Shown: positions 8,136-16,400 of the stretch, one piece after another | Position numbering within the stretch: position 1 is the stretch's first letter | Layout: each line of letters begins with the position of its first letter | DNA from: Fibrobacter sp. | GTDB lineage: Bacteria > Fibrobacterota > Fibrobacteria > Fibrobacterales > Fibrobacteraceae | Length of the DNA: 35,027 bases | Direction of reading: 5' to 3' | NCBI GenBank assembly: GCA_017412605.1 | Contig: JAFPWY010000002.1 | Span: 1-35,027 of the forward strand | Program-made: the position numbers and the translations under genes | The notes under the pieces: generated by a model | The model's database searches: none | Seen by the model: only the letters and a program-made list of their open reading frames with translations | What the model was told of the DNA's origin: nothing

Positions 8136-8170
8136 GGGTTAGGGGCTAGGATCTAGAGGCTAGAGGTTAG
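8136..8170 (+). repeat. Five tandem heptamers ending TAG
   Basis: Directly after the epmB stop come five in-phase 7-mers: gggttag, gggctag, gatctag, aggctag, aggttag. The consensus is RGNYTAG. The same words recur at 16340-16381 and 13045-13058. Confidence 0.85.
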
Positions 8171-8202
8171 TTACTTTATCCAAGACATAGGATTAATACA
8201 AA

Positions 8203-8233
8203 AAAAAGAGCCTGCGGTAAGCAGGTTCTTTTT
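8203..8233. terminator. Bidirectional terminator between epmB and tRNA-Glu
   Basis: CCTGC and GCAGG (8211-8215/8221-8225) close a 5-nt loop. They extend through GAG/TTC-type pairs into an A run on the left and a T run on the right. It can serve epmB and, on the other strand, tRNA-Glu. Confidence 0.75.
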
Positions 8234-8235
8234 AG

Positions 8236-8308
8236 TACCCCCAAGCGGACTCGAACCGCTGTTGCGGGAATGAGAATCCCGAGTCCTAGGCCACTAGACG
8301 ATGGGGGC
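8236..8308 (-). tRNA. tRNA-Glu (anticodon CTC)
   Basis: The 73-nt minus-strand sequence folds as a cloverleaf. The acceptor stem GCCCCCA pairs with TGGGGGT (first pair G-U). The anticodon loop TTCTCAT gives CTC and the T loop is TTCGAGT. The discriminator is A and CCA is not encoded. It reads GAG codons. Confidence 0.95.
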
Positions 8309-8349
8309 CAAATGCCGCTGTTCAAAACAGCGGCACGAATATAGTAAAA

Positions 8350-10290
8350 TTAGTCCTTATAGTAAAGGTCTAAATTGCTTTTTACAGCAGTGCCCTTTTC
8401 CAGGTTGCCGACATACTGGTTGAAGATAGAGGACGCGGCGAAGCGTGCGCTATTTTCCTTGTCGTCGCTGACGGCGCTCTTGATGGCGGCTTCGTCAGCA
8501 GCCTTCTTCGAGACAACCTTCATCATCACGGCACCATCGTTGGTCTGGATGGTCGGGCCCCATTCGCCTTCCTTCTGAGAAAGAACGGCGGCGGCGAACT
8601 GCGGGTTAGCATAGCCAAAGCCCTGGACGAAGCCTTCGAGAGAAGTCGTAAGCGTCTGGAAGTTGACCTTGTCAACAGAGATTTCGCTTGCAGAGGAATC
8701 GGCAGCCGGCTTGTAGGCCTTCACCTTTTCGGCAACAGAGTTGAGGTAGTTGGCGCAAGCTTCACCAGCCTTCTTGCGGGCGAGAGCGTTCTTGATGTTG
8801 GGTTCCGCATAAGCGAAGCTACGTTCGCCCGGCTTCACGACATCGGTCTTGAGGAGAATGGCAACAAAGTTGTCGTTCTTGAGGACCGGAGAAACGGCGC
8901 TCACTTCGTCCGGAAGGTTTTCGTTCGGCCAGGCATAGGCTGTGAGGCCCTTCATGTAGCCGAGCTGTTCGATGGAGTTTCCGCGATCGATCCAGTTGGA
9001 GGCGAACACGTTGACGTTGCGTTCCTTGGCGGCGGCGGCGAAATCCTTGCCAGCATCGACATCAGCCTTGATACCGGAGAGAATCCTTTCGAGGCTGTCG
9101 ACCGTCTCGGAGGAGGCGTTCACGACGAGGAGGATGTGAGCGGCCTTGATCTTTTCGGCACCGGTGGAATCCTGGGTCTTGCCGTAGGACTTGATGATGT
9201 GGAAACCGAAACGGGTGCGGATCGGGAGGGAGATAGCGCCGGAATCAAGAGCATAGGCAGCGTCTTCGAATTCCTTCACGTAGGTTCCCTTGGGCATGTA
9301 GTCTTCGCTCAGGAGGCCACCCTTTTCGGCAGAGACGAGGTCTTCGGAAGAGACTCGGGCCAGGTCTTCGAAGGTGGTAGCGACGGAAGAATCCGTGAGC
9401 TGGTTGTAAATGGTCATCGCGTAGTCCTTGATGCGTTCCTCGTCACCGGAAGTGGCGGCAACGGGGATGCTGGCAACCATGAACTTGGCGGCATCTTCGG
9501 CTACATAGAAACTATCCTTGTTGGCTTCGAAGTAGGCCTTGGCAGCAGCTTCGTCGATGCTGTCCGCAGAGACTTCGAAAGCGGAATTAGGAACGACCGC
9601 CACCTGCAGTTCGACCTGGGTTTCGCGGCGGTTGGCAATCCATTCGGATTCGAGAGTCGTCGGGTGGATACCGGCAGCGACCAGCATCTGCAGCTGACGC
9701 ATCGGGATGGTCGTGTTCTTGAGGTCTTCTTCGAACTGGAGCATCACGCCCCACTGGAAGGCTTCACGAGTATCGAGCCAGGCATCGTAATCAGCCTTGT
9801 TGAAGGTCGAGTCCGTGAGGAAGCTCGGGAGGGTGGCAATGTAGGCCTGGGCGCGCTGGTTGGCGTCTTCCTGGGAAGTCGCCTGACGCTGGATGGAATA
9901 GAGGCGCTGCTGTGCTTCCTGCACCAGACGGGCGCGGACAGCATCCGGGTTGCGCTTGAATTCAGAACGGAGTTCCGCAACAGAAGCCCTGAGGTCGGCC
10001 TTGCCGTATTCCTTCTGGAGGAGAATCTGGCGAACAAGGCCATGGAAGACCTCGTTACGGATCTGCGTATACTGTTCGTCGTTCGGATGGGCGTCGCGGA
10101 ACTGATTTTCAACGATCATCTTCACGCGAGAATCAAATTCGGCATACGTAATCTTGTGATCGTTAACTTCCCCGACCGGGTAGCTATGAGCCTGGTTAGG
10201 CACACGGTCCATGGCCAGAAGGCCCACCGCGATACCCGCAGCGAAAATAACAATAACCCACTTGGCTTTTTCATTTATCCACGTTAACAT
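8350..10290 (-). CDS. PpiD/SurA-like periplasmic peptidyl-prolyl isomerase
   Basis: The protein has 646 residues, near the 623 of E. coli PpiD. An N-terminal membrane anchor (about 11-27, WVIVIFAAGIAVGLLAM) is followed by a SurA_N-like chaperone region (about 35-230). A rotamase-type domain follows at about 265-370: it ends in GGLLSEDYMPKG, EFEDAAYALDSGAIS and RTRFGFHIIKSYG, all parvulin hallmarks. A second, weaker module begins at KIKAAHILLVV. Such proteins help outer-membrane and secreted proteins fold at the inner-membrane exit. GGAG stands ahead of the ATG. It may matter here given the many secreted enzymes, but that is inference. The choice between PpiD and another SurA relative rests on the single N-terminal anchor. 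Confidence 0.88.
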   Translation of the reverse strand: MLTWINEKAKWVIVIFAAGIAVGLLAMDRVPNQAHSYPVGEVNDHKITYAEFDSRVKMIVENQFRDAHPNDEQYTQIRNEVFHGLVRQILLQKEYGKADLRASVAELRSEFKRNPDAVRARLVQEAQQRLYSIQRQATSQEDANQRAQAYIATLPSFLTDSTFNKADYDAWLDTREAFQWGVMLQFEEDLKNTTIPMRQLQMLVAAGIHPTTLESEWIANRRETQVELQVAVVPNSAFEVSADSIDEAAAKAYFEANKDSFYVAEDAAKFMVASIPVAATSGDEERIKDYAMTIYNQLTDSSVATTFEDLARVSSEDLVSAEKGGLLSEDYMPKGTYVKEFEDAAYALDSGAISLPIRTRFGFHIIKSYGKTQDSTGAEKIKAAHILLVVNASSETVDSLERILSGIKADVDAGKDFAAAAKERNVNVFASNWIDRGNSIEQLGYMKGLTAYAWPNENLPDEVSAVSPVLKNDNFVAILLKTDVVKPGERSFAYAEPNIKNALARKKAGEACANYLNSVAEKVKAYKPAADSSASEISVDKVNFQTLTTSLEGFVQGFGYANPQFAAAVLSQKEGEWGPTIQTNDGAVMMKVVSKKAADEAAIKSAVSDDKENSARFAASSIFNQYVGNLEKGTAVKSNLDLYYKD

Positions 10291-10428
10291 AGAGAAAACT
10301 CCATAAAAAATGACGGGCTCAAATCTAATAAAAAAATTATAAATTGAGCATACATATAGCCGTACAGGGCCCTTTTTTTCTATTTATTGGTCATCAAAAA
10401 CAAAAAGGACACCAACGGAGTTCTTCCC

Positions 10429-12012
10429 ATGTACGATATTTTGGTCCTAGGCGCCGGCATTTCCGGCCTGTCCGCGGCACTGCACGCCGCCGAAAAAGGG
10501 CTTCACGTTTTGATTCTGACAAAAGGGGCCAAACCGGACGGTTCATCGAACTACGCCCAGGGTGGCATCGCGACCGTTACCGAGAAGACGGACAAGTTCG
10601 TGTTCCATATCGCCGACACTCTGGAAGCGGGAGCAGGCCTCTGCAAGAAGGAACCCGTGAACATCCTCACCAAGAGCGGGCCCGCCACCATCAAGCAGCT
10701 CGTCAAGTGGGGCGTCCAGTTCACGCCGTCCCCGACCGACCACACGCAGTTTGACCTCCACCTCGAGGGCGGCCACAGCCACCACCGCATTCTGCACGCC
10801 GCAGACCTCACCGGCAAGGAAATCATGAGGGCGCTCCTCTGCGAGCTCCACAAGCAAAAGAACATCGACTACCTCGAGAACTGCTACATCAAGGACCTCA
10901 TCTGCACCGGAACCGGCAAGGCCAAGCGCTGCATCGGCGCGAAGGTCATCCACCAGAAGACCGGCATTGTCGAAAACCTCTACGCGAAGGCGACCATCCT
11001 TTCGACGGGTGGGGCCGGACGCATCTGGCAGTACACCGTGTGCCCGCACGACAGCTGCGGCGACGGCATGGCGATTGCCGCACGTGCAGGCGCTGCCCTC
11101 CAGGACATCGAGTTCATGCAGTTCCATCCGACAAGCCTTTACGCACCGCAGCTCAAGAAGCCCTTCCTCATCTCGGAAGCGGTACGCGGCTTCGGCGGCA
11201 TCCTCAAGAACTACAAGGGCGAAGAATTCATGAACCAGGTGCACCCGCTGCACTCCCTCGCCCCCCGCGACATCGTGGCCCGCGCCATCCACAGCGAAAT
11301 GATGCGCCTCGGCAAGCCGAACATGTTCATCGACCTTTCCGGCCGCACCCCCAAGGACATCAAGAGCCACTTCCCCCACATCTACGCGAAGTGCCTCGAC
11401 GCCGGCATCGACATCACGAAGGAATGGATCCCCGTCGTGCCCGCGGCCCACTACATGTGCGGCGGCGTGCTCGTGGACACCTGGTCCCGTACCGAAATCA
11501 AGGGCCTGTACGCCTGCGGCGAAGTGGCCGACACCGGCGTGCACGGAGCCAACCGCCTCGCTTCCAACTCGCTCCTGGAAAGCGTGGTGTTCGCCATCCG
11601 CGCCGTGGACAACATTTGCAGCAGCGGGTTAACCAAGGACAAGTTCACCGCACCGAGAGCCACTAAAAAAGAAAAGGTTTCCTTCACCAAGGCGGCCTAC
11701 TGGCGCAAACGCAAGAAGCAGCTCCAGGATATGATGTGGACAAACTGCGGCATCGTCCGTACGGTCGCCGGGCTCAACCAGGGTCTCAAGGTCATCGAAG
11801 GTCTCGAAGGCGATATCGCCACGGCCATCAAGAACGGCGAAACCGAGAACATCCACTTCCTCGAATTCCTGAACGCGCTCCAGGTTTCCAAGATGATCCT
11901 GATTGCAGCACTGCGCCGCAAGGAATCGCGCGGCCTGCACTATATCCTCGACTACCCCAACCTTGACCCGAAGACAAAGCACCAAAGCATCTACCTGGGC
12001 GACAAGAAGTAA
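10429..12012 (+). CDS. nadB: L-aspartate oxidase
   Basis: The protein has 527 residues from the ATG at 10429, chosen because GGAG lies 8 bp upstream and the FAD-binding fold starts at once (ILVLGAGISGLSAALHA). A longer frame from 10387 adds 14 residues unlike the family. Key motifs are SSNYAQGGIA (39-48), HRILHAADLTGKEIMRAL, QFHPTSLY and ANRLASNSLLESVVFA. NadB oxidises L-aspartate to iminoaspartate, the first step of de novo NAD synthesis; NadA and NadC are not in the window. A single base separates its stop from the kinase start, so the two are almost surely co-translated. Confidence 0.96.
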   Translation: MYDILVLGAGISGLSAALHAAEKGLHVLILTKGAKPDGSSNYAQGGIATVTEKTDKFVFHIADTLEAGAGLCKKEPVNILTKSGPATIKQLVKWGVQFTPSPTDHTQFDLHLEGGHSHHRILHAADLTGKEIMRALLCELHKQKNIDYLENCYIKDLICTGTGKAKRCIGAKVIHQKTGIVENLYAKATILSTGGAGRIWQYTVCPHDSCGDGMAIAARAGAALQDIEFMQFHPTSLYAPQLKKPFLISEAVRGFGGILKNYKGEEFMNQVHPLHSLAPRDIVARAIHSEMMRLGKPNMFIDLSGRTPKDIKSHFPHIYAKCLDAGIDITKEWIPVVPAAHYMCGGVLVDTWSRTEIKGLYACGEVADTGVHGANRLASNSLLESVVFAIRAVDNICSSGLTKDKFTAPRATKKEKVSFTKAAYWRKRKKQLQDMMWTNCGIVRTVAGLNQGLKVIEGLEGDIATAIKNGETENIHFLEFLNALQVSKMILIAALRRKESRGLHYILDYPNLDPKTKHQSIYLGDKK

Positions 12013-12013
12013 T

Positions 12014-13039
12014 ATGAGCGAGCCGACGACCCCACGCAAGAACGCAAAGCCCTCGAAAATCGGCGGATACACGCCGACACAGCAGATCGGACACGGAGCC
12101 ATGGGCGACATCTGGCTCTGCCACGACCCCTCCATGGACCGCATGGTCGTCGTGAAGCAGATGCACGCCACGCTCATGAACCAGGACGACCTGATGCAGA
12201 GGTTCCAGCGCGAAGCCGTCATCCTTTCGCACCTGAACCACCCCGTCATTGTCCAACCCTACGCCCTGTGGAAAGAGAAGGACGGAAAACTTTCGCTTTC
12301 GATGGAGTTCGTGCAAGGGAAAAGCCTGCGCGAACTTCTGAATAAGGATAGCCGTCCTCCCGTCTGGGCCGTCATGTACATCATGTACGAGATTCTCTCG
12401 GCCGTGGGGCACGCCCACCGCGAAGGAGTCATCCACCGCGACCTGAAGCCCGCGAACATCATGATAGACAACGACGGTCGGGTTCGCCTGCTGGACTTCG
12501 GTGTCGCCCACGCCGAGACAGAAGACACCGCGCTCACCATGGCCGGGGCCGTCATCGGGACCGCCGCCTACATGAGCCCCGAACAGATCCTCGGCTTCGA
12601 GATTACCCCCGCCTCCGACCTGTTCAGCATCGGCATCGTCATGAGCGAAATGCTCATCGGCGAAAACCTGTTCCGTGGAGAGAACCTGGAGCAGACATCC
12701 AAGCGCATCCAGAAGCTCAAGCTTTCCGCTAAGGCCTTCCCCGACGACGTGCCGAAACCGCTCAGGAAATTCGTGCTCAAGCTATTGGAAAAGAAGCCCA
12801 AGAACCGCCCGGTTTCGGCCTGCGATGCCGCCGACCAGCTCTCCAGAATGCTGCTTCCCTACCCCAGGGACCTCACGCCCTACCTGGCCGACTGGGTTTA
12901 CAGCACATGCCAGGAGACCGTCTCCGAGCTCAAGGTTCCCGTGACGCCAAACAGGTCAAAACGCATCTTCGCGACCGGCGCAGCATCCGGATTTATTCTA
13001 GCTTTGGTACTGGTTACGCTCGCGTACCTCATTTTATAG
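12014..13039 (+). CDS. Membrane-anchored Hanks-type Ser/Thr protein kinase
   Basis: The protein has 341 residues. The kinase domain is about 18-285: P-loop GHGAMG (26-31), ATP-site Lys48 in VVVKQ, catalytic loop HRDLKPAN (Asp143), DFG at 161-163, and GTAAYMSPEQ for the activation loop end. A single C-terminal membrane helix (about 320-341) leaves essentially nothing outside, so there is no PASTA or other sensor domain. All catalytic residues are present, so it should be active. Start chosen at 12014, one base after the nadB stop; a longer frame upstream overlaps nadB and is spurious. Substrates are unknown. Confidence 0.93.
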   Translation: MSEPTTPRKNAKPSKIGGYTPTQQIGHGAMGDIWLCHDPSMDRMVVVKQMHATLMNQDDLMQRFQREAVILSHLNHPVIVQPYALWKEKDGKLSLSMEFVQGKSLRELLNKDSRPPVWAVMYIMYEILSAVGHAHREGVIHRDLKPANIMIDNDGRVRLLDFGVAHAETEDTALTMAGAVIGTAAYMSPEQILGFEITPASDLFSIGIVMSEMLIGENLFRGENLEQTSKRIQKLKLSAKAFPDDVPKPLRKFVLKLLEKKPKNRPVSACDAADQLSRMLLPYPRDLTPYLADWVYSTCQETVSELKVPVTPNRSKRIFATGAASGFILALVLVTLAYLIL

Positions 13040-13044
13040 TATGG

Positions 13045-13058
13045 GATTTAGGATCTAA
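13045..13058 (+). repeat. Two heptamers abutting the CvpA start codon
   Basis: GATTTAG and GATCTAA run directly into the ATG at 13059. They match the words at 8136-8170 and 16340-16381. AGGATC inside the pair also sits at ribosome-binding distance. Confidence 0.55.
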
Positions 13059-13781
13059 ATGAACTGGATAGACATAGCAAGCTTAGTCATCATTCTGTCG
13101 TTTGCGCTAGTCGGTCTATACCGAGGTTTCCTCAGAAGCATCTTCCGCGTGGTGGCCTGGCTTGTCGGAATCGCCGGAGCCTACTTCTCGCACCTGTTCC
13201 TATCCGACTTCATCATCGAGAACTTCGACGTATCGGCTCTCGCCGTCAAGCCCATCTGCCTCATCATCGGGTTTGTCGTGCCGTTCACGATTGCTCAGCT
13301 TATCGGGCATTTCTTGCGCTCGGCTGTATCCCATACCTTCATCAGCAAGCCAGACCGCTTTTTCGGGGCATGCTTTGGAGCGCTGAAGGGTGCTATTGTT
13401 TGCTTCATCCTGCTCACCATCGTCCACTTCCTGCCACTCAAGGAGGGCGACCTGAACGACATGCGCGAAGCAGCCGTCGCCTACGATACGTACAAGAGTT
13501 CGCTCGAGTTCATGGGCTACCCCACTGAACGCAAGGAAATCATCAAGAAGGCCGAAAAGAAGGCTGAAGCCATCGCAGACAAGGTTTCCGAAAAAGCCAT
13601 GGATGGAGCTGAAACCATTGCGGACAAGGCCAAGGACGCCGCAGTCGATGCGGCAGGAAAGACAATCGACAAGATTTCCGAGAGTGCAACCCAGGCTGTG
13701 CTAGCCAAGGACAAGGCAACGGAAAGCGTTGCAAGCAAAGCGGACTCCATCAAGACGAAGTCCAGCGATTCCAAGCTTTAA
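13059..13781 (+). CDS. CvpA-family membrane protein with helical repeat tail
   Basis: The protein has 240 residues. Residues 1-150 match CvpA: four hydrophobic helices, with NWIDIASLVIILSFALVGLYRGF opening the domain and the FFGACFGALKGAIVCFIL segment near its end. CvpA proteins are inner-membrane proteins linked to colicin V export and envelope stress in enterobacteria; their molecular activity is not settled. From about 160 to the end there is an Ala/Lys/Asp-rich amphipathic tail of 11-residue-like repeats (AIADKVSEKAMDGAETIADK), resembling LEA or apolipoprotein helices. The nadB-kinase-CvpA order suggests one operon. The stop overlaps that of the convergent deaminase gene by 4 bp in a shared TTAA. 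Confidence 0.85.
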   Translation: MNWIDIASLVIILSFALVGLYRGFLRSIFRVVAWLVGIAGAYFSHLFLSDFIIENFDVSALAVKPICLIIGFVVPFTIAQLIGHFLRSAVSHTFISKPDRFFGACFGALKGAIVCFILLTIVHFLPLKEGDLNDMREAAVAYDTYKSSLEFMGYPTERKEIIKKAEKKAEAIADKVSEKAMDGAETIADKAKDAAVDAAGKTIDKISESATQAVLAKDKATESVASKADSIKTKSSDSKL

Positions 13782-15046
13782 CTTCTATTACCGACTTTTA
13801 AAGCGAGCGCCTTTGCGCATTTTTCCGCATCGGCAATGATTTCCTGTTCGCCGTCGACATGGCGGTTCCGCATCAGGAATTTCCCGTCACAGATAACCGA
13901 ATCGACAAGGCTCGAGTTGGCCGCGTACACCCAGTTCGACGTGAGGTTGAACAGGGGCGACATGCTGGCATCGTCCAGGCGGACAAGCAAAGCATCTGCA
14001 AGCGTTCCCTCGGCAATGACACCCGCATCGATTCCATAGGCGAGCGCACCAGCACGAGTCGCCATATGCAAGGCATCTCCGGCTGGGAGCGTATCCGCCA
14101 TTCCCTTGACCTTGGCGAGCAGCGCGGCAAACTTCATTTCTTCGCGCATGTCGAGGTTGTTGTTGGACGACGCACCGTCCGTCCCGAGCGCGACCTTCAT
14201 TTTTGCCGCGAGCATCGCAGGAATATCAGGAATCCCGCTGTTCAGCTTGAGATTAGAGCACGGGTTGAGCACAGCCGTCGCTCCCGATTCAGCCATGAGG
14301 GCGATATCGGATTCAGAAAGGTGGACACAATGCGCGGCCACAAGCGATTCGTTCAGCAAGCCGCATCGATTGAGCCATTCCACAGGAGAACATCCATGTT
14401 CCTTTATGCACTGTTCCACTTCGCTTTGCGTTTCGGAAAGGTGCGTGTGCACCAGCATTCCCTCGGCACGGGCCACCTCGGCGCAGCGTTTCAGCAGCGC
14501 CTCGCCCACCAGATAGATGGAATGCGGCATCATGACCAGCTTGACGCGGTCGTTTTCGCCGACGTGGTTCCGGGCAAACGCGATGTTCGCCTCGATCTTG
14601 TCCGGGGTCATCAGGTTCTCGGCCATGGTCACGCCGATAGCGGCGCGCAACCCCATCTCCGTCGCCACCTTCATGGTGCGCTCACGGTGCCAGTACATGT
14701 CGGCAAAGAACACCGTGCCCGACTTGATCATCTCGAGCGCGGCCAAGCGGCTGCCAATTTCGATTTCGTCGGGTCCCATTACGGCTTCGAAGGGCCAGAT
14801 ATGGTCCTCGAGCCACGGGCGGAGCGGAAGGTCATCCGCATAGCCGCGCAAAAGGACCATGGCCGCATGCGTGTGCGCATTGTAGAACGGCGGGAGAATG
14901 GCCAAATTCTTGCAATCGACCACTTCGGCGCCGGGATATTCGCTTGCAGGGACTTCCTTCGCTATTTTCGCAAAACGGTTCCCGTCGATAAGGACATCGG
15001 CCAAGGAATCGTTCAAGAAAACGGACTTCAGGAGAATCTTGGACAT
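13778..15046 (-). CDS. mtaD: MtaD/SsnA-type amidohydrolase (5-methylthioadenosine/S-adenosylhomocysteine deaminase)
   Basis: The protein has 422 residues. It belongs to the amidohydrolase superfamily. Metal ligands visible are HTH (58-60), His200 in VHTHLSETQ, His239 in AAHCVHL and Asp290 in GTDGASSNN. The surrounding words (FYNAHTHAAMVLLRGYADDLPLRPWLE) are typical of the MtaD group, which deaminates methylthioadenosine, S-adenosylhomocysteine or adenosine in purine/methionine salvage. The exact substrate cannot be read from sequence. The ATG is 5 bp after the rluD stop with no clear Shine-Dalgarno, so translational coupling is likely. Confidence 0.88.
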   Translation of the reverse strand: MSKILLKSVFLNDSLADVLIDGNRFAKIAKEVPASEYPGAEVVDCKNLAILPPFYNAHTHAAMVLLRGYADDLPLRPWLEDHIWPFEAVMGPDEIEIGSRLAALEMIKSGTVFFADMYWHRERTMKVATEMGLRAAIGVTMAENLMTPDKIEANIAFARNHVGENDRVKLVMMPHSIYLVGEALLKRCAEVARAEGMLVHTHLSETQSEVEQCIKEHGCSPVEWLNRCGLLNESLVAAHCVHLSESDIALMAESGATAVLNPCSNLKLNSGIPDIPAMLAAKMKVALGTDGASSNNNLDMREEMKFAALLAKVKGMADTLPAGDALHMATRAGALAYGIDAGVIAEGTLADALLVRLDDASMSPLFNLTSNWVYAANSSLVDSVICDGKFLMRNRHVDGEQEIIADAEKCAKALALKVGNRS

Positions 15047-15051
15047 CGTGA

Positions 15052-16332
15052 TTAAAGCAAATCGGGATCGATGGTGGGTTCGTAACCGGGCTCGACAAAA
15101 TCTTCGGCGGCAATACCGCGCTTGCGGGCCGCCTTCATCTGCTTGATGCGCTTGCGCTCGGCAGCCTTCTCCCTGCGCTGGGCAGCAGTCGCCGCCTTCT
15201 CGGCATGGCGCTGGGCTCGCGTCTTGCGTTCCTTCAATTCCGGGAAGACGCCTTCCTGGAATTCGTCCAGCATTTCGCTATCGGGTTCATCCGCATCAAA
15301 GCCTTCGTCAAAGCGGATATCCGCATCGAAGTCATGGAAGCCTTCTTCCTCGTCGAACACCGGTGCATCCGCCGGGCATTCCTTCTTCAGGAACTTGAGC
15401 ACCTTCGCGAAGGGCTCTTCCATCGGGACCTTGAACTTCATCTTCTTGCCCGTCGTCGGGTGGATGAGTTCAATCTTCACCGCCTGCAACAGTTGCGCAG
15501 GGGCCATCTCAAGAACCTTCGCAGCAATTTCCTTCATCAGAGGGGGTACGCGGTTCAGACTTTCTTCGCGGCCATCATACAGCGGGTCGCCGACTACCGG
15601 GTGGCCCGTATAGCGGCTGTGCACGCGAATCTGGTGCGTACGGCCCGATTCCAGCTGCAGTTCGAGCAAAGTCGCAATCGCAAAGAACTGCTTTGCCACA
15701 TAATGCGTGCGGCTTTCCTTGCCCCCCTTCACCACGGCCATCTTCAGGCGGTTTTTCGGGTTGCGGGCAATCGGGGCATCGATGCAACCTTCCAAATCTC
15801 GCGGGCAGCCCCACACGAGCGCATTGTAAGTGCGGTGCAGAGTGCGCGTTTCCAGCTGGTGGGCCAAATGCCTGTGGGCGGCATCGTTTTTGGCCACCAC
15901 CATGAGGCCCGGCGTATCCTTGTCCAGACGGTGGACAATACCCGGACGAAGCGGCCCGTTGACCGCAGACAGATTTTCCTTGAAATGGTAAAGCAGGGCC
16001 GAGGCAAGTGTACCGCTCTGCACGCCGTTACCCGGATGCACCACCAGGTTGCGCGGCTTGTTCAGCACGACAATGTCGTCATCCTCGTACACGATGTCGA
16101 GCGGGATGTTCTCGGGTTCCAGCGTGCTGGCTTCCTTTTCGGGGAGGCGCTCCACCACCACGACCATGCCCGATTCCACGCGGAAATTCTTGGACGCGGC
16201 AGCCCCGCCCACCTTCACTTCGCCTGCGGCAATCAATTTCTGCACGTCGGTGCGGGAGACGTTTTCCATAACGCCCACGAGGAACTTGTCAATACGCTCA
16301 CCGGAATGTTTGTCTTCTACGAGGTAGTTCAT
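15052..16332 (-). CDS. rluD: RluD-type 23S rRNA pseudouridine synthase with long charged C-terminal tail
   Basis: The protein has 426 residues, about 100 longer than E. coli RluD. An S4 RNA-binding domain (1-60) precedes the catalytic domain. The catalytic motif HRLDKDTPGLMVVAKN has Asp137; GRTHQIRVH and HPVVGDPLYDG are further on. This family isomerises uridines of 23S rRNA. From about residue 325 comes an acidic stretch (FDEEEGFHDFDADIRFDEG), then a strongly basic Arg/Lys/Ala helix (about 370-410). The tail is not part of the known family and may bind RNA or ribosome parts; this is inference. Other RluA-family members such as RluC remain possible, but the order S4-domain plus NKPRNLVVHPG fits RluD best. 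Confidence 0.88.
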   Translation of the reverse strand: MNYLVEDKHSGERIDKFLVGVMENVSRTDVQKLIAAGEVKVGGAAASKNFRVESGMVVVVERLPEKEASTLEPENIPLDIVYEDDDIVVLNKPRNLVVHPGNGVQSGTLASALLYHFKENLSAVNGPLRPGIVHRLDKDTPGLMVVAKNDAAHRHLAHQLETRTLHRTYNALVWGCPRDLEGCIDAPIARNPKNRLKMAVVKGGKESRTHYVAKQFFAIATLLELQLESGRTHQIRVHSRYTGHPVVGDPLYDGREESLNRVPPLMKEIAAKVLEMAPAQLLQAVKIELIHPTTGKKMKFKVPMEEPFAKVLKFLKKECPADAPVFDEEEGFHDFDADIRFDEGFDADEPDSEMLDEFQEGVFPELKERKTRAQRHAEKAATAAQRREKAAERKRIKQMKAARKRGIAAEDFVEPGYEPTIDPDLL

Positions 16333-16339
16333 AAAACAG

Positions 16340-16381
16340 GGGTTAGGATCTAGGGGTTAGGATCTAGAGGCTAGGATCTAG
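16340..16381. repeat. Three 14-bp (six 7-bp) tandem repeats between lspA and rluD
   Basis: On the plus strand the units are gggttaggatctag, gggttaggatctag and aggctaggatctag, with no gaps. Each splits into two heptamers ending TAG. They lie in the 68-bp gap between lspA and rluD. Confidence 0.9.
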
Positions 16382-16400
16382 GGAGATTAAGCCTCGGGCC

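Noticed and set aside
9136-10287. 383-codon plus frame opposite the PpiD-like gene
   Set aside because: Antisense shadow; the minus strand has the parvulin motifs and a ribosome site.
10387-10428. Upstream start for nadB
   Set aside because: The extra 14 residues lie before the FAD motif, which normally begins the protein, and the GGAG site fits the later ATG.
13859-15055. 398-codon plus frame opposite the deaminase gene
   Set aside because: Antisense shadow with His/Arg-rich composition; metal ligands are on the minus strand.
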